From Pseudomonas fluorescens (GTDB lineage Bacteria > Pseudomonadota > Gammaproteobacteria > Pseudomonadales > Pseudomonadaceae): a stretch of 64,000 bases of DNA. The position numbers and the translations under genes are program-made. The notes beneath the pieces are model-generated. The model was not told where the DNA came from, ran no database searches, and saw nothing but the letters and a program-made list of their open reading frames with translations. Location: the NCBI RefSeq assembly GCF_001708445.1, contig NZ_CP015637.1, forward strand, positions 2,667,001 to 2,731,000, written 5' to 3'. How positions within the stretch are numbered: position 1 is the stretch's first letter; every line of letters starts with the position of its first letter. This document shows positions 43,217 to 51,618 of this stretch, piece by piece.

Positions 43217-44323
43217 ATGAGCCGAAAAAGTGCATTTTTCTTCGACGAACTCAGCCTTTGGCACAGCGCTGGACTGCACGCCTTGACCTTGCCCGTAGGA
43301 GGTTGGGTGCAACCGCCTGCCGCTGCCGGCCACGCCGAATCGCCGGAAACCAAACGCCGGTTGAAGAGCCTGCTGGACGTTTCCGGCCTGACCCGACACC
43401 TGCAGGTACAAAGCGCCAATCCGGCAACGCATGAGGACCTGCTGCGGGTGCATACGCCTGGCTACCTGCAACGTTTCAAGGCCATGAGCGATGCCGGGGG
43501 CGGCGAATTGGGGCAGAACGCGCCCATCGGGCCCGACAGTTATGAAATAGCCAGACTCTCCGCCGGCCTGGCCATGGCCGCGGTGGACGCGGTGCTGTCC
43601 GGCGAGGTCGACAATGCCTATTCCCTGTCACGCCCACCGGGCCACCACTGCCTCGCCGACAGCGCCATGGGCTTCTGCTTCCTGGCCAATATCGCCATCG
43701 CCATCGAGGCCGCCAAAGCCCAGCGTGGATTGGGCAAAGTCGCGGTGATCGACTGGGACGTGCACCACGGCAACGGTACGCAATCCATCTTCGAAGAGCG
43801 TGCCGACGTGCTGACCATTTCGCTGCATCAAGACGGCTGCTTTCCTGCGGGTTACAGCGGTGAAGCCGATCGCGGCCGTGGCGCGGGATTGGGAGCGAAT
43901 ATCAATATTCCGTTGCCCCCCGGCAGCGGTCATGAGGCTTACCTCTACGCGATGCAGCGCATCGTGATGCCGGCGCTGGAGCGTTTTGAGCCAGAGTTGA
44001 TCATCGTCGCCTGCGGTTACGACGCCAACGCCGTCGACCCGCTGGCCCGGATGCTGTTGCACAGCGACTCGTTCCGGCAAATGACCCGCTGCGTGCGCAA
44101 AGCCGCCGAACGCCTGTGTCAAGGCCGTCTCGTGCTGGTGCATGAAGGCGGGTATTCCGAAGCGTATGTGCCGTTTTGCGGATTAGCCGCCATTGAGGAA
44201 CTGGCGGGCGTCCGGACTGAAGTGGCTGATCCCATGCTGGAATTTGTGCAGTTGCAGCAACCGAAGGAAGCGCTTGCGGCGTTTCAGCGGCACTGGATCG
44301 ATGCGCTGGCCGAAGCACGCTGA
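43217..44323 (+). CDS. Class II histone-deacetylase-like amidohydrolase (HDAH/acetylpolyamine amidohydrolase type)
   Basis: 368 residues, the usual length. The charge-relay His pair is RPPGHHC (His143-144). The zinc site is DWDVHHGNGTQ (Asp181, His183) with ACGYDANAVDPLARM (Asp269). The catalytic Tyr is in HEGGYSE (Tyr313), so all catalytic residues are present. Bacterial members remove acetyl or other acyl groups from polyamines, acyl-lysine or unknown amides. Here it closes the luxR / porin / MFS set, so it may cleave an imported N-acyl compound; that is inference. The start at 43217 has GGAA six bases upstream. A bidirectional terminator follows. Confidence 0.9.
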   Translation: MSRKSAFFFDELSLWHSAGLHALTLPVGGWVQPPAAAGHAESPETKRRLKSLLDVSGLTRHLQVQSANPATHEDLLRVHTPGYLQRFKAMSDAGGGELGQNAPIGPDSYEIARLSAGLAMAAVDAVLSGEVDNAYSLSRPPGHHCLADSAMGFCFLANIAIAIEAAKAQRGLGKVAVIDWDVHHGNGTQSIFEERADVLTISLHQDGCFPAGYSGEADRGRGAGLGANINIPLPPGSGHEAYLYAMQRIVMPALERFEPELIIVACGYDANAVDPLARMLLHSDSFRQMTRCVRKAAERLCQGRLVLVHEGGYSEAYVPFCGLAAIEELAGVRTEVADPMLEFVQLQQPKEALAAFQRHWIDALAEAR

Positions 44324-44374
44324 GCCTGGATGCTGACAACGTTGCGGGTCAGTTCGCGGGGCCGAACCTGACGC

Positions 44375-44411
44375 AAAAAAATCCGATGCCATCACAGGCG
44401 TCGGATTTTTA
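44375..44411. terminator. Bidirectional intrinsic terminator
   Basis: An A-run, TCCGATGCC, a six-base loop, GGCGTCGGA and a T-run (stem 9 bp with one G-U). It separates the plus-strand deacetylase-like gene from the minus-strand hydroxylase genes and can serve both. Confidence 0.85.
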
Positions 44412-44450
44412 TTGGTTGCCGCTAAAGATCAAACGCGCTTGGGCTGGCAG

Positions 44451-45392
44451 TCAGCAGTGGCTGATCAGTCGCTTCAACACGGTCTTGAACGTTTCGATCT
44501 GCGCTTCGCTGAATTCGGCAAAGACTTTCTCTTGTTGCGCCTGCGCGATCGCCCAAAGGTCTTCGGTCTGCTCGATACCGGCCGCCGTCAGACGTACGCC
44601 GTTGTCATCGTCGTTTACCAGCCCCTTGCGCTTGAGGTTGGCGACGGCCTCATCGATTTCCCGAACAGGCATCGCCACCTCACGCAACAGATCATTGGGG
44701 CTCAGCCTGGCGTCGTTTTCCAGCACCATCAGCATGCGCGCCTCGCTGGTACGCAGGCCAGTGGACAGTTGCCGAGGCTGGTAGCTGGACTGGTAGGCGC
44801 GCACCGCCTGGGTCATCAAGTAATACAGGTTATGGCTGAGACGCCCCTGGAAATGGCTGCTCGGGGCCTGGTTTTCATCGCGCTGGGTCATTCGGGTATG
44901 GGGCAAGACCATGGAGTAAGCCCCCTGGTGATACAGCAACGGCGAGCGACCGAAATCGTCGAACGCCACCACCTTGCCAATCATGATCCAATGGTCACCA
45001 CCGTCGACCTGCTGGTACTTCTCGCAATGAAAACGAGCCGCGCAGTCGGCAAACACTGGCGAGCCGCCCTCCCCCGATTCGTACTCGATCTCGGCGAAGC
45101 GATTCTCCTTGGGTCGGGCGAAGTTATTGGAGAGGTCGATCTGGTCCGCCGCCAGCACGTTGACGGCAAAATGACTGGCCTCCTCGAACACCTCATGGCT
45201 GTTGGAACGTTTGTCGATACTCCACAGCACCAACGGAGGGTCAAGGGACACCGAGTTGAAACTGTTGGCCGTCACACCGACCTTGCGCCCGCTGGCGTCG
45301 GCCGCCGTCACCACGGTGACGCCAGTGGCAAAGTTGCCCAGGGCCCGGCGAAAGGCGCGAGGGTCGAAAGACGCAGAAAATTTATCAGACAT
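44451..45392 (-). CDS. p-Hydroxyphenylacetate 3-hydroxylase reductase component (flavin reductase with MarR-like tail)
   Basis: 313 residues. The first ~170 are a flavin-reductase domain (FRRALGNFATGVTVVTA, GVTANSFNSVSLDPPLVLWSIDK, HFAVNVLA, HWIMIGKVVAF). The remaining ~140 resemble a MarR winged helix (YYLMTQAVRAYQSSYQPRQL ... LSPNDLLREVAMPVREIDEAVANLKRKGLV). This is the architecture of the C1 component of Acinetobacter baumannii HPA hydroxylase, where the tail binds the substrate and relieves inhibition of FMN reduction. It uses NADH to supply FMNH2 to the oxygenase encoded 65 bases upstream. GGGAG precedes the ATG. Confidence 0.88.
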   Translation of the reverse strand: MSDKFSASFDPRAFRRALGNFATGVTVVTAADASGRKVGVTANSFNSVSLDPPLVLWSIDKRSNSHEVFEEASHFAVNVLAADQIDLSNNFARPKENRFAEIEYESGEGGSPVFADCAARFHCEKYQQVDGGDHWIMIGKVVAFDDFGRSPLLYHQGAYSMVLPHTRMTQRDENQAPSSHFQGRLSHNLYYLMTQAVRAYQSSYQPRQLSTGLRTSEARMLMVLENDARLSPNDLLREVAMPVREIDEAVANLKRKGLVNDDDNGVRLTAAGIEQTEDLWAIAQAQQEKVFAEFSEAQIETFKTVLKRLISHC

Positions 45393-45457
45393 GCAAGACT
45401 CCCGGACTGCTTGCACAAGCAGCCCTGATTATTGTTATGGCGCGTAGGGCGAATGAC

Positions 45458-46627
45458 TCAGATCATGCTGGGATCGGGCTCGAGGCCCATCAACTCACGA
45501 CCCAGGATCTGCGCGCAGACGTCGTAGTCGGTGTAGGCATGGGCACCGGTCATGTGCGAGTCACGGAACAGGCGCTGCATCTCGTTGTGCTCGAACCAGG
45601 CATTGCCGCCAGCGGCCTCGAACAGACGGTCCACGGCCTGGATGCACATTTTGGTCGCATAGGCCTGGTTGGTGCGCCAGAACGCCAGGGTTTCACGGCT
45701 CGGATAGCGCTGCTGCTCACTGTGCTCGGCGTGTTCCTGCCAGGTCTTTTCTAGAAAGGCCCGGGCCGCGGCGACCTGGTGCGTCGACTCGGCCAGGCGC
45801 ATCAGTGCGGGTGTAGCCGCACCCACCGCGGCCCCGGTGTAGGCACGCACGCGCGTTTTGGTTTTTTCGCGGAAGACCTCCAGCATGCGCTCGGCAACCC
45901 CCAGGCTGACGGTGGAGAAACCGCTGGCAAAGTAAGGACGGTACGGCGAGTAGAAAATCTTGCTGTCCGGGTACAAGCCGAAGCCTGCGGACTTGCCTTC
46001 CATCATGTCCTTGGCTTTCTGGATGCGGTGCTCCGGCACCCAGGCGTTGTCGATGATCAGGGTCTTGGTGCCACTGCCTTTCATGCCGGCGGCAAACCAG
46101 TCATCGCGAATCTGATAGTCGCTGCGCGGCAGCACGGCAAAGCAATAGTCCTGGGTGCCTTCGGCATTCTTGCGCCGGAAACCGACAATCGCCCACTCGG
46201 CATGGTCACAGCCACTGCTCCAGCCCATCTCGCCGCTGAACAACACGCCCCCGTCGACCTCTTCGGTGCGGCCGAACGGCGCGATGCTGCTGCTCGCGGT
46301 TGCATTGGGGTCCTCGCCCCAGACTTCCTGCTGCAACTGCGCGGAAAACATTGCCAGTTGATGACTGTGGGTGCACAGCAGGCTCATCGCCCAGGCCGTG
46401 CTGGCGCAGGCTCCGGCGAGCAAGGCGATGCAATCGGCAAATTGCGGCAGGGAGATCTCCATGCCACCGAAGGCACGGGGCTGAAAAGCACGGTGCAGGC
46501 CGATGCCTTTGAGCAGCGCGATGTTTTCGTCGGGGACCCTGCGGTCTTGCTCCGCCTTGAACGCATTGGCGGCAATGGTCGGCAGAATGGACTTGAGGTC
46601 TTCGAGGAGCGGGTTTGGCTTTTTCAT
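45458..46627 (-). CDS. p-Hydroxyphenylacetate 3-hydroxylase oxygenase component (acyl-CoA-dehydrogenase fold, C2 type)
   Basis: 389 residues of the group D flavin monooxygenase fold. Stretches such as LLKGIGLHRAFQP, LLCTHSHQLAMFSAQLQ, ATASSSIAPFG, GWSSGCDHAEWAIVG, AKDMMEGKSAGFGLYPDSK and MTGAHAYTDYDVCAQILGREL agree closely with the A. baumannii C2 protein as I remember it; the His and Ser used for substrate and flavin contacts are kept. It would hydroxylate 4-hydroxyphenylacetate to 3,4-dihydroxyphenylacetate with FMNH2 from the neighbouring reductase. First gene of the minus-strand pair, divergent from the aldehyde dehydrogenase. No homoprotocatechuate ring-cleavage genes are nearby. Confidence 0.88.
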   Translation of the reverse strand: MKKPNPLLEDLKSILPTIAANAFKAEQDRRVPDENIALLKGIGLHRAFQPRAFGGMEISLPQFADCIALLAGACASTAWAMSLLCTHSHQLAMFSAQLQQEVWGEDPNATASSSIAPFGRTEEVDGGVLFSGEMGWSSGCDHAEWAIVGFRRKNAEGTQDYCFAVLPRSDYQIRDDWFAAGMKGSGTKTLIIDNAWVPEHRIQKAKDMMEGKSAGFGLYPDSKIFYSPYRPYFASGFSTVSLGVAERMLEVFREKTKTRVRAYTGAAVGAATPALMRLAESTHQVAAARAFLEKTWQEHAEHSEQQRYPSRETLAFWRTNQAYATKMCIQAVDRLFEAAGGNAWFEHNEMQRLFRDSHMTGAHAYTDYDVCAQILGRELMGLEPDPSMI

Positions 46628-46899
46628 GGAGGGCCCTGCTTATTATTGGATGTCCGGCGGCCTTCCATTATCGAGGGGCGGCGCCGGCTGCAGGCTCAGT
46701 ATGCGGTGAGCGGCATGTCCGGAAAATGCACCTTCCAGATGCAAAATTGTACTTTTCATGGGCGCTGGCCGCGCCCCGCCAACACGACTGGCGCGCCGAT
46801 GGCAGGCACAGGCATGGCGCCAGGCAGTCACAGTCAAGCCGACGTGGCAGCGGTTGATTAACCTCCCCGTTTGCCCTTGTTCGCCACCAGGAAAACCCC

Positions 46900-48387
46900 A
46901 TGACCGACATCCCCCTCCTGCCCCAAGTCGAAGCCTTCCTGCGTCGTCGCCATACGCTGTTTATCGATGGCGGCTACGTGCAGAGCCATTCCAGCCAGAC
47001 CCTGGAAGTCATCAACCCCGCCACCGACCAGGTGATCGCCCACGTCGCCGATGCGGACACTGCCGACGTCGACGCGGCGGTGGAGTCCGCTCGTCGTGGC
47101 TTCCAGCAATGGTCCCAAGTGGCCCCGGCCGTGCGCGGCAACGTGCTGCTCAAGCTTGCCGACCTGCTGGAACGCAACCGCGAGGAACTGGCCCAGATCG
47201 AGACGTGCCAGTCCGGCAAGATCATCCAGGTCTCCCGCGCCTTCGAAGTGGACCAGGCCGCGCACTTCCTGCGTTACTACGCCGGCTGGGCCACCAAAAT
47301 CAGCGGCCAGACCCTCACCCCGTCCCTGCCCTCCTTTGCCGGCGAACGCTATACCGCGTTCACTCTGCGCGAACCGGTTGGCGTGGTGGTGGGCATCGTG
47401 CCGTGGAATTTTTCGACCATGATCGCCATCTGGAAACTCGCCTCGGCGTTGGTCACCGGCTGCAGCATTATCATCAAGCCCAGTGAATTCACCCCGCTGA
47501 CCATCCTGCGCATCGCCGAACTGGCAGTCGACGCGGGCTTGCCTGCCGGGGCCCTGAACGTGTTGACCGGAAGCGGTCGGGTCGGCCAGGCACTGGTTGA
47601 ACACCCAGGGACCGATAAGGTGTCATTCACCGGCTCGGTGCCGACCGGCATCGCCGTAGGCCGCAGTGCGGCCAGCGCAGGATTGACCCGCGCGACCCTG
47701 GAACTGGGCGGGAAAAACTCGGCGGGGTTCCTGCGCGATGTGGACCTCGACACGGCAGTCAACGGCATCATCGAGGCGGGTTTCCTGCACTCCGGGCAGA
47801 TCTGCGCCGCGGCTGAACGCTTTTTCGCCCATCGCTCGCAGATCGAGCCGCTCATGGCTCGGCTGTCCGAGCGTCTGGGCAAACTGCACATCGGTTCGCC
47901 GCTGGATGAACGCACTGAATTCGGCCCGGTCACCAACCGCCAGCACCAACGCAAGCTCGAAGGTTTTTTTGCCAAGGCCCGTGCCGAAAACAATACGATC
48001 ATTCACGGCGGCAAGCCCATGGATCGTCCCGGCTGCTATGTCGAGCCGACCGTGATCCTCGCCAACAGCCTCAACGACAGCTTGCTCAACGAGGAAACCT
48101 TCGGCCCGATTGCCACGTTCTTGCCCTACGACACCGAAGAAGAGTTGCTGGCGCTGATGAACCACACGCCCTATGGCTTGAGTGCCAGCCTCTGGACCAA
48201 TGACCTGAGCAAGGCGCTGCGCATGGTACCGGCCATCCATGCCGGGACGGTGTGGGTGAACATGCACACCCTGCTGGATCCGGCCGTACCCTTTGGCGGC
48301 GTCAAGTCATCGGGGATCGGGCGCGAATTCGGCTCAGCATTTATCGACGATTACACCGAACTCAAATCGGTGATGATTCGCTATTGA
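46900..48387 (+). CDS. Aldehyde dehydrogenase, phenylacetaldehyde-dehydrogenase (FeaB/StyD)-like
   Basis: 495 residues with the catalytic set in classical positions: Glu268 in LELGGKN and Cys302 in SGQICAAAERF; the NAD loop FTGSVPTGIAVG is intact. The start (LPQVEAFLRRRHTLFIDGGYV) and end (FGGVKSSGIGREFG ... YTELKSVMIRY) resemble phenylacetaldehyde dehydrogenases. It oxidises an aryl or alkyl aldehyde to the acid with NAD(P). It sits between the HPA hydroxylase pair and the PQQ alcohol dehydrogenase and so may take the aldehyde made by the latter. AGGAA precedes the ATG. A perfect hairpin follows the stop. Confidence 0.87.
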   Translation: MTDIPLLPQVEAFLRRRHTLFIDGGYVQSHSSQTLEVINPATDQVIAHVADADTADVDAAVESARRGFQQWSQVAPAVRGNVLLKLADLLERNREELAQIETCQSGKIIQVSRAFEVDQAAHFLRYYAGWATKISGQTLTPSLPSFAGERYTAFTLREPVGVVVGIVPWNFSTMIAIWKLASALVTGCSIIIKPSEFTPLTILRIAELAVDAGLPAGALNVLTGSGRVGQALVEHPGTDKVSFTGSVPTGIAVGRSAASAGLTRATLELGGKNSAGFLRDVDLDTAVNGIIEAGFLHSGQICAAAERFFAHRSQIEPLMARLSERLGKLHIGSPLDERTEFGPVTNRQHQRKLEGFFAKARAENNTIIHGGKPMDRPGCYVEPTVILANSLNDSLLNEETFGPIATFLPYDTEEELLALMNHTPYGLSASLWTNDLSKALRMVPAIHAGTVWVNMHTLLDPAVPFGGVKSSGIGREFGSAFIDDYTELKSVMIRY

Positions 48388-48394
48388 TCCGGCG

Positions 48395-48419
48395 CCGGCA
48401 TGGACCGTGTCCATGCCGG
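48395..48419. terminator. Perfect hairpin between the ALDH gene and the convergent porin gene
   Basis: CCGGCATGGAC-CGT-GTCCATGCCGG: 11-bp stem with a 3-base loop, starting eight bases after the ALDH stop and ending 12 bases before the porin stop. No T-run on either side; it probably acts as a transcript end for both. Confidence 0.65.
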
Positions 48420-48431
48420 GCAACCCTTGGC

Positions 48432-49286
48432 TCAGTAGAAGTACGCCAGGCGAAACTGCAGCGAATTATCAATCTTCACGCCCTCGCGCACCGACGTGTC
48501 ATGCATCAACTGCCCCATCACCTGCACCTGCTTGCCCAGCATGGTCGCCACGGTGAAGCCCAGCGTGCCGTTGCTGCGGCTGGTGGCCAGGGTTTCATGG
48601 TCAAGGGTCTCGCGCGCGCCCCAGTTATGCCGGTAGGAGACCGCAGCGTAAGTGTCCGGGGTGAAGTTGTAGCGCAGGTGGTTGTGCAATTGCAGCAAGG
48701 GATCCTTTTTCGCATCGGTGGAACGCTGCTCGTCGTAGAACTCGGTTTCGGCGATCACATCCCAGGTGATTTTATCGGTAAGCCCCTTGATGTAACCGAC
48801 CTGGAAATCCAGGGCCCAGCGGTTGCTGCTCAAGGCAAAGCCCTGGTTCTTCTCGCTGCCGGTCGGCGCGGTGACGAATACCGACCAGCCCAGGTGTTCG
48901 TTCTTGGCCAGGTCGGCGATGGTCCACACCGTGCCACCGAAAGTGATATCCCCCAGCCCCGAATGCTTGCTGTCGGTGGCGCCGGTCTTCTGGTAGCCGA
49001 AGGGGATGACGATCTGGGGGTCCCAGGTCAGCCCAGTGTTGAAGAACTCGGTGAAGTGAATCAGCCGCAGCACCCCGACGGTGAGGTCAAGGTCGAGGTT
49101 GTCGGCGACTTTCCTGCCGCCGGAGTACACCTTATCCCCGCGCGGATTCTGCTGGTACAACACCACCACGTCCGTGCCTTGGGGCAGCGCCGTGTAGTCG
49201 CCCGGATCGGGTTTGACATCGGCCTGGGCCAAAGGGGCCAGGCTGGCGAGAAGTGTGCTCAGTGTCAGGGTATTGAGTGCTTTCAT
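48432..49286 (-). CDS. Outer-membrane MetA-pathway-type channel, copy 2
   Basis: 284 residues with a signal peptide (cut near LAPLAQA). The mature part has the same layout as the protein at 41121-41996: LGDITFGGTVWT, FVTAPTGSEKNQ, a KKDPLLQLHNHLRYNFTPDTYAAVSYRHNWG stretch that parallels QDPLYRLQAFASYDFTPSTYGALRLIH, and a C-terminal YFY. It follows the PQQ alcohol dehydrogenase in the same direction, so it probably admits that enzyme's substrate to the periplasm. Start chosen at 49286 (MKALNTLTLS). Confidence 0.85.
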   Translation of the reverse strand: MKALNTLTLSTLLASLAPLAQADVKPDPGDYTALPQGTDVVVLYQQNPRGDKVYSGGRKVADNLDLDLTVGVLRLIHFTEFFNTGLTWDPQIVIPFGYQKTGATDSKHSGLGDITFGGTVWTIADLAKNEHLGWSVFVTAPTGSEKNQGFALSSNRWALDFQVGYIKGLTDKITWDVIAETEFYDEQRSTDAKKDPLLQLHNHLRYNFTPDTYAAVSYRHNWGARETLDHETLATSRSNGTLGFTVATMLGKQVQVMGQLMHDTSVREGVKIDNSLQFRLAYFY

Positions 49287-49373
49287 GGCGGGTCTCTTTA
49301 TTGTTATTGGGGGCATGGCTTCGCCATGACGACTCCGTGGGGAGTCGCCAGGCACAGGTGAAACAACGGGGAA

Positions 49374-51488
49374 TCAGTGGGCGTCGACGTGCCCGGCAGC
49401 CTTGAGGTCGGCTTGCAGATCCTGGGTGCGCTTGACCAGGTATTGACGGATCAACTCCATGTCTTCGCGCTGGAGAATGTCGGAGAAGTTCGGCATCCCG
49501 CGGGTGATCAGCGCGCCGCTGACAAACGCCGGGAACGCCGCGTGCTTGTTGTCGTCCAGGTAGCGCAGGTCCGGCACCACACCGCCACTGATCGCGTTGA
49601 GGCCATGGCAACCTGCACACAACCCGTTGAACAGGCCGCGCGCCTGCGCCAGTTGCTCAGGGGTTGCCGTGAGGGCCTGGTGGGTGGTCGGCAATACCGG
49701 GGCAACCTTGGGGGGCGGCAGTTCGCCGTGGGCGCCCAGCTTGAAGGCTATCACCCGTGATTCGGCGCGCACCTTGCCCTTATTGGTCAACGGCCCGGTG
49801 AGCAAGGGGATGATCCCGCCCCATCCCACCGAGAACGCCACGTATTGCTCCCCCTTGACGGTATAGGTGACAGGCCCGGCCATCACCCCGGAGTTGGCGC
49901 GATGCTCCCACAATGGCTTGCCGGTGTCGGCGCGGTAGGCGACCACGCGGCCATCGGCCGTGCCCTGGAACACCAGGTTGCCCGCCGTGGCCAGTGTGCC
50001 GCCGTTGCCGGCGCTGATATAAGGCTGCTTCCAGGCGGCCTGCTGCTTGACCGGGTCCCAGGCGATCAGCTCACCGCTCCAGGCGTCACGGATTTTATTC
50101 AAGGCTTTCGGGTCTTCAGGCAGGTCCGGCACATCCAGCCCGAAGTTCACCACTGACTTGTTCGACAAGAACATCGGTGCCTTCGCGGCCTTGAGTTCGG
50201 CCAAGGTGTACTGGGCCGGGATGTAGACGTAGCCGGTCTTAGGGCTGAACGACATGGGGTGCCAGTTGTGCCCACCGAGAAAGCTGGGCTGCACCACTTT
50301 CGGCGCTTTGGAATAGTCGGCCGCACCGGTCAGGATCGGGCGTCCGGTTTTCATGTCGATACCGCTGGCCCAGTTGACCGGGACGAAATTCTTCGCCGAC
50401 AGCAGTTGGCCGTTAGTGCGATCCAGAACGTAGAAAAAGCCGTTTTTCGGCGCCTGCATGATCACCTTGCGCAGGGTGCCGTCGATCTTGATGTCGGCGA
50501 GGATCATGTGCTGGGTCGCGGTGAAATCCCACTGGTCTTGCGGGGTGATCTGGTAGTGCCACACGTATTCGCCGGTGTCTGGCCGCAGCGCCAGGATCGA
50601 CGAGACGTAGAGGTTGTCGCCCTTGCCATTGGTACGGAACTGGTAGTTCCAGGGTGAACCGTTGCCCGTGCCCACATAAAGAAGATCAAGCTCGGGGTCG
50701 TAGGCCATGGAGTCCCAGACGGTACCGCCGCCGCCCCATTTGACCCAGCCATCGCCGTCCCAGGTCTTCATCGCCTTGGCCATGGCCGGGTTTTCCGGTG
50801 GCAGTTTCGGATCACCCGGCACCGTGTAGAAACGCCATACCTGTTGGCCGGTCTCGGCGTCGTAAGCCGTGACGTAGCCGCGTACGCCAAACTCGGCGCC
50901 GCCATTGCCGATCAGCACCTTGCCCTTGACGATGCGCGGCGCGCCTGTGATCGAGTAGCTCTTGGTGCGATCGATGATGGTGTCGACGCTCCACACCGGC
51001 TGACCATTCGCCGCATCCAGGGCAATCAAGCGACCATCAAAACTGCCCACATAGACCTTGCCCTGCCACACCGCCACGCCCCGATTGACCGGGCCGCAGC
51101 AGCCCTGGCTAAGGTTTTCGGGCGGGACTTTAGGGTCATATTTCCAGAGCAACTCGCCGGTGGCGGCATTGATCGCATAGACAATGCTGAAAGCCCCGGT
51201 GGTGTACATCACCCCATCGACCACCAGCGGCGTGGCTTCGGTGCCGCTGTCGATATCCAGTTTCGTCGTCCAGGCCATGCCCAACTGCCCGACGTTGTCG
51301 GCATTGACGCTATCGAGCGGGCTGTAGCGTTGCTCGTCGTAGGTGCGGCCGTGGCTCATCCAGTTGCCTGGCTCCTGGTCGGCGGCGATGATGCGCCGAC
51401 CGTCGACCTGCGCCGGACCCGCCCACACACCCGGGCACAACGCAGCCATCAGTAAAGGGCTGCCGATCAGCAAGCTCCGTGTTCTCAT
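49374..51488 (-). CDS. PQQ-dependent quinohaemoprotein alcohol dehydrogenase (type II)
   Basis: 704 residues: signal peptide (to about 23), an eight-bladed PQQ propeller (~25-580) and a C-terminal cytochrome c domain. The vicinal disulfide is Cys130-Cys131 in SQGCCGPVNRG; YVGTGNGSPWN and TPQDQWDFTATQ belong to the PQQ/calcium site; the haem site is CAGCH at 624-628 with a Met ligand probably in RGMPNFSD. A periplasmic enzyme, it oxidises primary or aromatic alcohols to aldehydes and passes electrons to the respiratory chain. PQQ synthesis genes are not in the window. It lies between the AraC gene and the porin on the same strand. GGAG precedes the ATG at ten bases. Confidence 0.93.
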   Translation of the reverse strand: MRTRSLLIGSPLLMAALCPGVWAGPAQVDGRRIIAADQEPGNWMSHGRTYDEQRYSPLDSVNADNVGQLGMAWTTKLDIDSGTEATPLVVDGVMYTTGAFSIVYAINAATGELLWKYDPKVPPENLSQGCCGPVNRGVAVWQGKVYVGSFDGRLIALDAANGQPVWSVDTIIDRTKSYSITGAPRIVKGKVLIGNGGAEFGVRGYVTAYDAETGQQVWRFYTVPGDPKLPPENPAMAKAMKTWDGDGWVKWGGGGTVWDSMAYDPELDLLYVGTGNGSPWNYQFRTNGKGDNLYVSSILALRPDTGEYVWHYQITPQDQWDFTATQHMILADIKIDGTLRKVIMQAPKNGFFYVLDRTNGQLLSAKNFVPVNWASGIDMKTGRPILTGAADYSKAPKVVQPSFLGGHNWHPMSFSPKTGYVYIPAQYTLAELKAAKAPMFLSNKSVVNFGLDVPDLPEDPKALNKIRDAWSGELIAWDPVKQQAAWKQPYISAGNGGTLATAGNLVFQGTADGRVVAYRADTGKPLWEHRANSGVMAGPVTYTVKGEQYVAFSVGWGGIIPLLTGPLTNKGKVRAESRVIAFKLGAHGELPPPKVAPVLPTTHQALTATPEQLAQARGLFNGLCAGCHGLNAISGGVVPDLRYLDDNKHAAFPAFVSGALITRGMPNFSDILQREDMELIRQYLVKRTQDLQADLKAAGHVDAH

Positions 51489-51618
51489 TTTTATTTTTCT
51501 CCAGCAATAATCGGCTCGGTATCAACCCCAGCCCAGGCAATCTTATTAGAGTGCCTGCCACGTCCGAGGACTTGACTGAGTCTGCCAAACCGCTTGGCAT
51601 TCCCTGCCAGGCCGGCAT

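Noticed and set aside
51595..51610. TGGCATTCCCTGCCA considered as a sigma-54 promoter
   Set aside because: The GG and GC are eight bases apart instead of ten; it is better read as a simple inverted repeat between the AraC and PQQ dehydrogenase genes.
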